Assembly (NCBI GenBank): GCA_945901965.1
Contig: CAMDMN010000122.1
Span: forward strand, 1 to 6,736
Source of the DNA: Legionella genomosp. 1
GTDB taxonomy: Bacteria > Pseudomonadota > Gammaproteobacteria > Legionellales > Legionellaceae
Reading direction: 5' to 3'
DNA: 6,736 bases
Below are positions 1 to 5,440 of the stretch, one piece after another; position 1 is the first letter of the stretch, and each line of letters begins with the position of its first letter. The translations under genes and the position numbers were made by a program. The notes under the pieces were generated by a model, which saw nothing but the letters and a program-made list of their open reading frames with translations, did not search any database and was not told the origin of the DNA.

Positions 1-1922
1 AAACATGCCATAACTTCTAAAGTTGGCATATTTTTTTCTAAAAGATCGGCAAAACGTAAAATACATTCGGCTCGTTGTGCAACATTAGTTTGACTCCAAG
101 CTAATTTAGCATCTTTTGCATTATTTAAAGCTAAATTAACATCATCATAAGTTGCTTCAATTAGAGTTCCGATAACCAGAGAACTATTTTGTGGAGATAA
201 AACCTTAAGGCCTTTGTCTTTAGTAGTAGTTTTTTTATTAGCTACAATTGGCTCTGCATGCCATTTTGTTATATCAATTTTCACTATCTTCTGCTGAAAT
301 TCTTCACGAAATTTTCTATCGCTAAAATCAATACCTAAAGAATTTTTCCTAACTGGTTGAAAAATTGCAGCAGGCAATGGAATATTTAAATTTATTTTAT
401 CTAATAATTGACAAGCTCGAGCCACAGGATCAAAAACCAACTCTTCAATAGGAGCCGTAGAATCAGCAATTCTATTTACAAAAGATGAATTTGCTCCATT
501 TTCAAGTAAACGACGCACTAAATAAGGTAATAAATCATTATGACTGCCAACAGGTGCATAAATCCTACAGGGGATCCCAAATTTAGCTTTTGGTACAATT
601 TCCTCATATAATTCAGCACCCATACCATGCAAACATTGAAATTCAAAATCACGATAATCGCCGACAATATTTAAAATCATCGCTACAGAATAAGCATTAT
701 GAGTTGCAAATTGTGGATAAATCGCATCGGTCATGGTCATTAATTTCTTAGCACACGCTTGAAATGATACGTCAGTAAATACCTTATGGGTAAAAACAGG
801 ATAATCACTTAGCCCGTCCATTTGCGCTTTTTTAATTTCACTATCCCAATAAGCACCTTTAATTAAGCGTACCATCATTCTTTTATGCTTAGATCTTGCT
901 AAATCAGCAACCCAATCAAGCAAATAAAATGCTCTCTTTAGGTATGATTGAATCGCCATGCCAAAACCATTCCAATCATTTAAACTTGGATCATTAAATA
1001 CACGCTCAATAAGATCCAAAGATAGATCTAGGCGCTCAGATTCCTCAGCATCGATAGTAAATGCAATATTATAGTTTTTAGCAAGTTTTGCTAATTGCAA
1101 AAGTATGGGTGACAATTCTTTAAGCACTCGTTCATATTGATCCTCTTCATAGCGAGGATGCAATGCTGAAAGTTTAATAGAAATACCAGGTTTTGCAAAA
1201 ACATCAGCCTCAACTGGGTGAGATTTACCAATAGCCTCAATTGCGTCACTATATGCTTTAAAATATCGCGCGGCATCAGCAGCAGTTAATGCCGCCTCGC
1301 CTAACATATCATACGAATAACGATATCCTTCTTCTTCTTTTTTCTTAGCGCGCTTGATAGCTTCAGTAATTGTGCGCCCCATAACAAATTGCTTAGACAT
1401 AATCCGCATAGCTTTTTCAACAGCCGCACGTACTATACCTTCACTACCCCTATTAACCAACGACATTAAACCTTTGCTAAATATTGAACCTGCCTTTTCT
1501 GGTGCTAATATTTTACCAGTTAACATTAACGCCCAAGTTGTTGCATTTATTAAAAAAGATTTAGATTGTCCAGAATGCGCTTGCCAATCAGCTTTGGTTA
1601 ACTTATCTTTGATTAAAGAATCAATGGTTTTATTATCAGGAACACGCAATAGCGCTTCAGCCAAACACATTAAGGCAATACCCTCATCAGATGATAGAGA
1701 ATACTCCGTTAAAAATGAATCAATTCCAGTAGTTTTAGTACGATTATGACGCACTTCTTTTACTAAGCTTATAGCTGATATTTCTATTGCTGAATTTATA
1801 TTATTATTTAATTTTCCATATTCAATAAGAGCAGATATTACGCTTAATTCATCTTTACGATAAGCATCATTTATTAAAGCTCTTAATCCTTGTGGCGATT
1901 GTATTTTTTGCCTATCAAGCAT
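1..1922 (-). CDS. putA: PutA proline dehydrogenase / L-glutamate-gamma-semialdehyde dehydrogenase, N-terminal ~640 residues (3' end beyond window)
   Basis: The product oxidises proline to pyrroline-5-carboxylate with FAD, then to glutamate with NAD+. The frame is open from an ATG at 1922 to the left edge with no stop. An N-terminal helical arm is followed by the PRODH barrel. Hallmarks are RLIKGAYWDSEIK from residue 352, FATHNA at 405-410, then FQCLHGMGAELYE, PCRIYAPVGSHNDLLPYL and VRRLLENGANSSFVNR. The Arg pair at 470/471 corresponds to the substrate-binding Arg555/556 of E. coli PutA. From about residue 555 the aldehyde-dehydrogenase half begins; its catalytic Cys and Glu are outside the window. 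The Arg pair lies about 85 residues earlier than in E. coli and the protein starts directly with the arm. It therefore lacks the N-terminal ribbon-helix-helix DNA-binding domain, so it is probably the short bifunctional form of about 1000-1050 residues. A weak GGGA lies about 8 nt before the start. Identification is firm. Confidence 0.96.
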   Translation of the reverse strand, partial: MLDRQKIQSPQGLRALINDAYRKDELSVISALIEYGKLNNNINSAIEISAISLVKEVRHNRTKTTGIDSFLTEYSLSSDEGIALMCLAEALLRVPDNKTIDSLIKDKLTKADWQAHSGQSKSFLINATTWALMLTGKILAPEKAGSIFSKGLMSLVNRGSEGIVRAAVEKAMRIMSKQFVMGRTITEAIKRAKKKEEEGYRYSYDMLGEAALTAADAARYFKAYSDAIEAIGKSHPVEADVFAKPGISIKLSALHPRYEEDQYERVLKELSPILLQLAKLAKNYNIAFTIDAEESERLDLSLDLIERVFNDPSLNDWNGFGMAIQSYLKRAFYLLDWVADLARSKHKRMMVRLIKGAYWDSEIKKAQMDGLSDYPVFTHKVFTDVSFQACAKKLMTMTDAIYPQFATHNAYSVAMILNIVGDYRDFEFQCLHGMGAELYEEIVPKAKFGIPCRIYAPVGSHNDLLPYLVRRLLENGANSSFVNRIADSTAPIEELVFDPVARACQLLDKINLNIPLPAAIFQPVRKNSLGIDFSDRKFREEFQQKIVKIDITKWHAEPIVANKKTTTKDKGLKVLSPQNSSLVIGTLIEATYDDVNLALNNAKDAKLAWSQTNVAQRAECILRFADLLEKNMPTLEVMAC

Positions 1923-2133
1923 AATTTTTCCCAAAAATTTTTTAATGTAGTTTACACTAGATAAAATTCCCTACAAATGCTTTATTAAAAAAGCCCTCGC
2001 CTCATGACCACCTGATGAAAAATTTTGAGATAATATTATCGTTAAAATAGAGTCATCCCTTAACGTTGACCACATTAACGACGCCTTAACCACGGTTCTT
2101 TTAATATAGATAATCAGACTGTAGCGACGCCTT
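1923..2133. other. Intergenic stretch between putA and the regulator gene, no recognised gene
   Basis: This 211-bp gap holds a direct repeat of CGACGCCTT (2079-2087 and 2125-2133) and no convincing rho-independent terminator. A plus-strand frame from about 1972 to 2106 reads like degraded protein, with fragments PPDEKF and DNIIVKIESSLNVDHIND, but has two in-frame stops and no start. On the minus strand a 34-codon frame (2075 to 1971) has an AAGG about 8 nt before its ATG and no recognisable product. I call neither a gene. Confidence 0.5.
1949..1976 (-). promoter_or_regulatory. Possible putA promoter
   Basis: Read on the minus strand, TTGTAG (1971-1976) and TAAACT (1949-1954) are separated by 16 nt. 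Each matches the sigma-70 consensus at 4 of 6 positions. The pair lies about 27 nt upstream of the putA start codon. The match is modest in AT-rich DNA, so this is only a candidate. Read-through from the regulator gene upstream is an alternative, since no clear terminator is visible between them. Confidence 0.28.
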
Positions 2134-2781
2134 TTATAAAAAGATGCGATAATCAACTTTAAAGGTCTCAGCAATCCGTTTGGCAAGCTCTTTACCAATA
2201 GAACGCCTACCATTCTCCATGGCAGATAAGTTAGTTTGAGAAATATTTAAAATAGTAGCCAGTTCAATTTGGCTTAAATCTTCTCTGTTACGCAAACCTT
2301 TTAACAAAAGACCAGGCTCACCATATTCATTTATAAGATCACCAAAAACATCATCAATAGAAAGTAGCTCTTTCAAGGCCATTTGATTATCCAGAATATC
2401 TTCAAGCGAATATTGTTTTAAAACAGCCAAAAAACTTTCTTTTGCATCAAACAAAATACGTTTTAATTTGCAGGCAGGTGCGATACAACAGTTTGCTTTT
2501 TCCTTATTAAAACATGGAACCAGATCGAAATTCGGCTCCAATTTGATAACCAATTCCCCAAGATTAATATCTGAAGGGTTTTGTGCCATCGTAATCCCAC
2601 CGCTTTTGCCTCGAGTTGTTTTAATAACACCCATCTTTGCTAAATTGTGAATGATTTTTAGTAAATGGTTGGATGAGATTGTATACGCATTGGCAATATC
2701 GTTAATGGTGCACAACTCTTTTCTCAACGCAATATATATTAATGCTCTCAATGAATAATCTGTAAATTGGGTTAGCTGCAT
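2134..2781 (-). CDS. NsrR-like Rrf2-family iron-sulfur regulator fused to a C-terminal XRE helix-turn-helix domain
   Basis: This is probably a nitric-oxide-responsive repressor of the divergent globin operon. Residues 1-130 are a complete Rrf2 protein: MQLTQFTDYSLRAL start, winged helix with TIND.A......S.NHLLKI..NLAK.G, and the wing motif RGKSGG at 57-62. Three cysteines fit the NsrR cluster ligands (C90, C98, C104; C99 is an extra neighbour). Asp8, a cluster ligand in Streptomyces NsrR, is present. FDLVPC and PACKLK around the cysteines resemble E. coli NsrR. Rrf2 proteins are usually 140-165 residues, but this one has 215. Residues about 155-215 form an XRE-type HTH (LSQIELATILNISQTNLSAMENGRRSIG, shown here only as family pattern LSQ.ELA...ISQ..LSAMENGRR), ending DYRIFL as in antitoxin-like XRE proteins. 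The frame is continuous, with no sign of a sequencing frameshift. The start has a weak AGAGAG ribosome site. NsrR-like identity is firm; NO specificity and the role of the added domain are inference. Confidence 0.88.
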   Translation of the reverse strand: MQLTQFTDYSLRALIYIALRKELCTINDIANAYTISSNHLLKIIHNLAKMGVIKTTRGKSGGITMAQNPSDINLGELVIKLEPNFDLVPCFNKEKANCCIAPACKLKRILFDAKESFLAVLKQYSLEDILDNQMALKELLSIDDVFGDLINEYGEPGLLLKGLRNREDLSQIELATILNISQTNLSAMENGRRSIGKELAKRIAETFKVDYRIFL

Positions 2782-2804
2782 ACATAATCTCTCTAAATCA
2801 TTGC

Positions 2805-2833
2805 TTGACGAATATTATTTCTTTTTATAAGAT
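2805..2833 (+). promoter_or_regulatory. Predicted promoter of the globin-reductase operon
   Basis: TTGACG (2805-2810, 5/6 match to -35) is followed after 17 nt by TAAGAT (2828-2833, 4/6 match to -10). A start site near 2840 would leave a leader of about 25 nt. The -10 box lies in the left half-site of the palindrome, so a bound regulator would block polymerase. TATAAG at 2826-2831 with a 15-nt spacer is a weaker alternative. Confidence 0.6.
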
Positions 2834-2842
2834 GTATTTCAA
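2814..2842 (-). promoter_or_regulatory. Predicted promoter of the Rrf2-XRE regulator gene
   Basis: On the minus strand TTGAAA (2837-2842, 5/6 match to -35) and AATAAT (2814-2819, 5/6 match to -10) are 17 nt apart, an ideal sigma-70 arrangement. Predicted transcription starts near 2807, about 26 nt before the ATG. The -35 box falls in the centre of the 23-bp palindrome, which predicts that the regulator represses its own gene. Confidence 0.6.
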
Positions 2843-2851
2843 ATACATCTT
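2829..2851. promoter_or_regulatory. NsrR-type operator, perfect 11-1-11 palindrome
   Basis: The half-site AAGATGTATTT (2829-2839) is followed by one C and the exact inverse AAATACATCTT (2841-2851). The known gammaproteobacterial NsrR site has the same architecture, with half-site AAGATGCATTT or close variants and one central base; here the only half-site change is C to T at position 7. Position between divergent regulator and globin genes, and overlap with both predicted promoters, support a repressor operator. The symmetry is seen directly; binding by the neighbouring protein is inferred. Confidence 0.88.
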
Positions 2852-2852
2852 T

Positions 2853-2857
2853 AAGGA
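2853..2857 (+). promoter_or_regulatory. Ribosome binding site that decides the globin start
   Basis: AAGGA sits 7 nt before the ATG at 2865. The upstream in-frame ATG at 2805 has no comparable site and would put the -35 box and the operator inside the coding region. The downstream start also begins the globin homology (MSESLFARLGG). Confidence 0.85.
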
Positions 2858-2864
2858 ATATACC

Positions 2865-3233
2865 ATGTCTGAATCATTATTTGCCCGCTTAGGTGGTCAA
2901 AATGCTGTTAATGCTGCTGTTGATATCTTTTACCGAAAAATGTTAACCGATGATAGAGTCAGTCATTATTTTGATGATGTGGATATGGAGCAACAAATCC
3001 TCAAACAAAAAGGCTTCTTAACCATGGTTTTTGGCGGCCCTAATCATTATAGCGGAAAAAGTATGCGAGAAGGTCATCGTCATTTAATAAAGCGAGGGCT
3101 AAATGATACCCATGTGGATATTGTGATTGAACACCTGGGAGCAACTTTGCAAGAATTGGGAGCAAATGAAAAGGATATTCAGGAAGTAGCGGCTATCGCC
3201 AACAGCGTCCGCGATGATGTATTAGACAGGTAA
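2865..3233 (+). CDS. Group I truncated haemoglobin (trHbN type), probable NO dioxygenase component
   Basis: This 122-residue cytoplasmic 2-on-2 globin binds haem and O2. In this context it probably converts NO plus O2 to nitrate. The family pattern is clear: LFARLGG at 5-11, FYRKML around 22-27, GG at 57-58 and MREGHRHL at 67-74. By alignment with Mycobacterium tuberculosis trHbN, His71 is the proximal F8 ligand, Tyr23 is B10 and Gln48 is E11. The Tyr/Gln pair is the distal arrangement that stabilises bound O2 in NO-scavenging trHbN. The protein lacks the N-terminal pre-A extension of the mycobacterial one. Length is normal for the class. It is the first gene of an operon with the reductase 4 nt downstream, behind an NsrR-type operator. 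Globin identity is firm; NO dioxygenase function is inferred from operator, partner and pocket residues. Confidence 0.94.
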   Translation: MSESLFARLGGQNAVNAAVDIFYRKMLTDDRVSHYFDDVDMEQQILKQKGFLTMVFGGPNHYSGKSMREGHRHLIKRGLNDTHVDIVIEHLGATLQELGANEKDIQEVAAIANSVRDDVLDR

Positions 3234-3237
3234 TAAT

Positions 3238-4197
3238 ATGACCGAACTGCATTACAATAAGCAAATCCTCCAGTCGATGGTGGATGAGTCTATCCTTGAT
3301 TGCCTCTTGCGGCATGAAGTTGATTACCCTCATGCCTGCCAATCTGGAGTTTGTCAGGCTTGTTTAATAAAAACAACCGACTGCCCAATCGAGCCAAAAT
3401 GGCAGGAAGGTTTGCCTGATAAATTAAAGTCCCAAGGATATTTTCTTGCTTGTCAGGCAAAACCAGTGAACACCATTTATTTGAAAGAACCGGATGCTGC
3501 AGAGTGTGAGCAACAAGCCATGATTACAGAGTTATATCTGCTTACCCACAACGTGATAAGAGTAAAACTTGTAGCAGATCACTTGGAACACTGGATACCT
3601 GGGCAATATCTAAATTTAATGAATTCTAACGGGATATCTCGAAGTTATTCCATCGCCAACATTCCTGCCAAAGAAGGATATATTGAACTTCATATCAAGC
3701 TTAAAGATGATGGAGCGATGAGCCAGTGGCTTCATAAAACAGCTACTGTTGATATGTTGGTTCATATTCGAGGGCCGTTTGGAACGTGTTATTATATAAA
3801 CCCTGACCACTCATCATTTAATATGCTTCTGGTTGGAACAGGTACCGGTTTAGCTCCTTTAATAGCTATCGTCAAAACTGCTTTAAGCGAACAACATCGC
3901 GGAATAATCACCCTAATCCATGGAGGGTGTCAGGACAATGACATCTATTACGCCGAGGAATTGAAAACACTGGCATCATTTTATGATAACTTTAGATATG
4001 TTCCTTGCGTTTTAAAAACCAACGGACTGTACCCGGAGGCTAATATTTTCGGTAAAACGCTTAGCTACCTTTCTTCTAACATCCAAAACATACAAGTCTA
4101 TGTGTGCGGGCCAAAAGAAACCACAAATAAATTAAAAACCAAAATATTTCTAGCGGGCATCCCTTCTGAAAAAATATTTAGTGATGCGTTTTTATAA
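3238..4197 (+). CDS. 2Fe-2S ferredoxin / FAD / NAD(P)H reductase, probable electron donor to the globin
   Basis: This 319-residue soluble oxidoreductase passes electrons from NAD(P)H through FAD to a plant-type [2Fe-2S] centre. Residues 1-85 are a ferredoxin domain with ligands C34, C39, C42 and C72 (C-x4-C-x2-C-x29-C). Residues about 93-185 are the FAD barrel, with RSYS at 135-138 binding flavin and GAMS at 159-162. Residues about 190-319 are the nucleotide domain, with GTGTGLAP at 200-207 and CGP at 290-292, ending IFSDAFL. The order matches reductase components of phenol hydroxylase and soluble methane monooxygenase. No oxygenase subunits are present; the only partner is the globin immediately upstream (4-nt gap, AGG 7 nt before the ATG). 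The pair therefore looks like a split flavohaemoglobin. Electron transfer to the globin is inferred. A role serving a lost oxygenase or the neighbouring P450 relic is the main alternative. Confidence 0.92.
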   Translation: MTELHYNKQILQSMVDESILDCLLRHEVDYPHACQSGVCQACLIKTTDCPIEPKWQEGLPDKLKSQGYFLACQAKPVNTIYLKEPDAAECEQQAMITELYLLTHNVIRVKLVADHLEHWIPGQYLNLMNSNGISRSYSIANIPAKEGYIELHIKLKDDGAMSQWLHKTATVDMLVHIRGPFGTCYYINPDHSSFNMLLVGTGTGLAPLIAIVKTALSEQHRGIITLIHGGCQDNDIYYAEELKTLASFYDNFRYVPCVLKTNGLYPEANIFGKTLSYLSSNIQNIQVYVCGPKETTNKLKTKIFLAGIPSEKIFSDAFL

Positions 4198-4207
4198 AAC
4201 GCCTTTT
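4186..4207 (+). terminator. Small rho-independent-like terminator overlapping the reductase stop codon
   Basis: GCGTTTT (4186-4192), a TAT loop, and the exact inverse AAAACGC (4196-4202) are followed by C and four T. The stem is only 7 bp with 3 G-C pairs and the T tract is short, so it may be weak. The TAA stop of the reductase lies at 4195-4197, inside the hairpin. Confidence 0.5.
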
Positions 4208-4219
4208 GACTAGCAATGA

Positions 4220-4351
4220 ATTCATCATTGTCTTGGAGCTCAATTAGCAAGATTAGAAGTACAACTTTTATTTACAAAATTACTAAAAAAATTCCCAAAC
4301 ATTAGTGTTATAGGTTGCAATGTACATTTATGTAAAGTAAAACTTTCATGA
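4220..4351 (+). pseudogene. Decayed 3' end of a cytochrome P450 gene
   Basis: The frame from 4220 reads IHHCLGAQLARLEVQLLFTK, then LLKKFPNISVIG and about 11 more residues to a TGA at 4349-4351. H-x-C-L-G-A-x-L-A-R-L-E is the P450 haem-ligand loop and start of the L helix; the Cys codon at 4229-4231 would be the thiolate ligand. LLKKFPNI matches the following LL.RFP segment. Just upstream are in-frame TAG and TGA codons (4211-4213, 4217-4219), and the rest of the ~400-residue enzyme is absent. The C-terminal strand region after FPNISVIG is also short and not recognisable. The fragment has no start or ribosome site. It begins within about 15 nt of the operon terminator, implying a deletion or insertion junction there. 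Confidence 0.82.
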
Positions 4352-4398
4352 TAAAAACAAGTTAAGAGATTTTGAGAGTAATAAAATGACTCTTCATG

Positions 4399-4437
4399 TG
4401 TCACTTTCAGAAGTCCACTTCACTTTTGAAAGTGACA
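4399..4437. repeat. Strong inverted repeat / hairpin in the convergent intergenic region
   Basis: Left arm TGTCACTTTCAGAAGT (4399-4414) and right arm ACTTTTGAAAGTGACA (4422-4437) are complementary at 15 of 16 positions, around a 7-nt loop. The single mismatch is G opposite T, a wobble pair in plus-strand RNA. It lies between the ends of the converging reductase and SWIM genes, about 50 nt past the SWIM stop. Neither side has a T tract, so it is not a canonical intrinsic terminator. It could be an RNA 3'-end stabiliser, a dispersed repeat unit or a protein site. Confidence 0.75.
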
Positions 4438-4489
4438 TAAATATCAATCTGCGGATTTTAAATGGCGTGTCATTGGCCCATTGATGGCA

Positions 4490-5440
4490 TTATATTTTTT
4501 CTTCCCATATTTTTTTCAACTTATTCAGCGAATTCGCATTAAGCTTAAGTTCTTCTTTATCTTTGGCTTCCCATAATGCGATTGTGACAGCACTCACACC
4601 AATTAGCTTTGCAAAGCTATTTTTTGAGCACTTTATCTGTGAACGTTTTTTCAAAATTATTTCACCAGTTAATTTAGAAGGGAAAGCAGATGAAATACTG
4701 TATGGTTTTTTAAGGCCAGTTTTAGCTAATGGTGCTTCTATCACGTCAACACCAAAGAGATCACTCAATGCATCATTATTATCCATGCGTTTTCTCAGAC
4801 TTGTTGTCGTAGAAGTCACAGATGTAATTGCTTCGTCCAGATCAATCAGTTCTTCAAAATTCACACCACGTAATTTAAACAATTGCGCGGGATCACCATC
4901 GAGCCTTGAGCCTACTCCATATAAAACAGCAGCCACATGCTTACACATGGTTGTCCAATCAGGACAATCACAATCTAGAGAAAATTCGTGTATCAATGGA
5001 AATAATCCTTCTTTGGGGTGAACGACAACTTCCATAACGCCATTGGATAATTTGCCTGACAATAAATCTAATAACGAACTTACCTTCCCAAGGCATGTTT
5101 GTTTAATGTGCTCCCATTTTTCCTGCAAAAGTGGTTTTATTTTAATATTGACGTTGTAAAGCGAGCTACCTGAAACCATGGCTTTAATCTCACCTTCTTT
5201 AATATCCAGATGACAAACAGAACCATTACGAACATATGTGCGTCCGCGAGGCAATCGATTATCTAAATCACAAAAAGATTCCATGTGGGTGCACCATGAT
5301 TTGCCCCAAAAAGATCTTGCGATCGTACGTCCTTCTATTTCAATGGGTTGAATATGATGACCTTTTTTAGTTAGCTGTTTCATTTTCTTCGCAGCATTTT
5401 CACGTCTTTTTGCAACTGGAACATAAGGTGCCCATCTCAT
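4490..5440 (-). CDS. SWIM zinc-finger protein with C-terminal HTH-like segment, partner of SNF2 helicase
   Basis: This 316-residue protein is likely a nucleic-acid-binding or protein-binding partner of the SNF2 ATPase encoded just upstream. The N-terminus carries the family signatures RWAPYVPVAKRRE and ARSFWGKSWC (41-50), then NRLPRGRTYVRNG. The SWIM zinc site is C157-x-C159-x6-C166-x-H168, within DCDCPDWTTMCKH, followed by AAVLYGVGSRLD and the LFKLRGV segment. Residues about 255-316 resemble a helix-turn-helix (FAKLIGVSAVTIALWEA), as in XRE-type domains; this part is less certain. The ATG overlaps the helicase stop by 4 nt (ATGA), so translation is probably coupled. No membrane segment or signal peptide is seen. 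SWIM proteins are repeatedly found beside SNF2 ATPases in bacteria, but the cellular role is not established; DNA repair or chromosome maintenance is a guess. Confidence 0.9.
   Translation of the reverse strand: MRWAPYVPVAKRRENAAKKMKQLTKKGHHIQPIEIEGRTIARSFWGKSWCTHMESFCDLDNRLPRGRTYVRNGSVCHLDIKEGEIKAMVSGSSLYNVNIKIKPLLQEKWEHIKQTCLGKVSSLLDLLSGKLSNGVMEVVVHPKEGLFPLIHEFSLDCDCPDWTTMCKHVAAVLYGVGSRLDGDPAQLFKLRGVNFEELIDLDEAITSVTSTTTSLRKRMDNNDALSDLFGVDVIEAPLAKTGLKKPYSISSAFPSKLTGEIILKKRSQIKCSKNSFAKLIGVSAVTIALWEAKDKEELKLNANSLNKLKKIWEEKI

Noticed and set aside
1091..1276. Minus-strand 61-codon frame
   Set aside because: It is an out-of-frame shadow inside the PRODH coding sequence.
1354..1749. Plus-strand 131-codon frame
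   Set aside because: It lies wholly antisense to the PutA coding region, which is strongly conserved in its own frame, and has no family resemblance.
1971..2213. Minus-strand 80-codon frame overlapping the regulator's C-terminus
   Set aside because: Its first part is out of frame with the well-supported XRE domain, and it has no recognisable motif. The shorter 34-codon version from 2075 remains possible but unsupported.
2468..2650. Plus-strand 60-codon frame
   Set aside because: It is antisense to the Rrf2 domain, with no motif or ribosome site.
2805..2864. Upstream in-frame ATG giving a 20-residue N-terminal extension of the globin
   Set aside because: It has no ribosome site, would place the -35 box and operator inside the coding region, and adds residues with no globin similarity. 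The ATG at 2865 has AAGGA 7 nt upstream.
3616..3810. Minus-strand 64-codon frame
   Set aside because: It is antisense to the FAD-binding region of the reductase, with no similarity.
4464..4489. Weak palindromic TCATTGGCCCATTGA just after the SWIM stop as a terminator
   Set aside because: The stem is broken by mismatches and has no following T tract on the minus strand.
4563..5021. Plus-strand 152-codon frame
   Set aside because: It is antisense to the SWIM gene, whose zinc ligands and signatures establish the coding frame.
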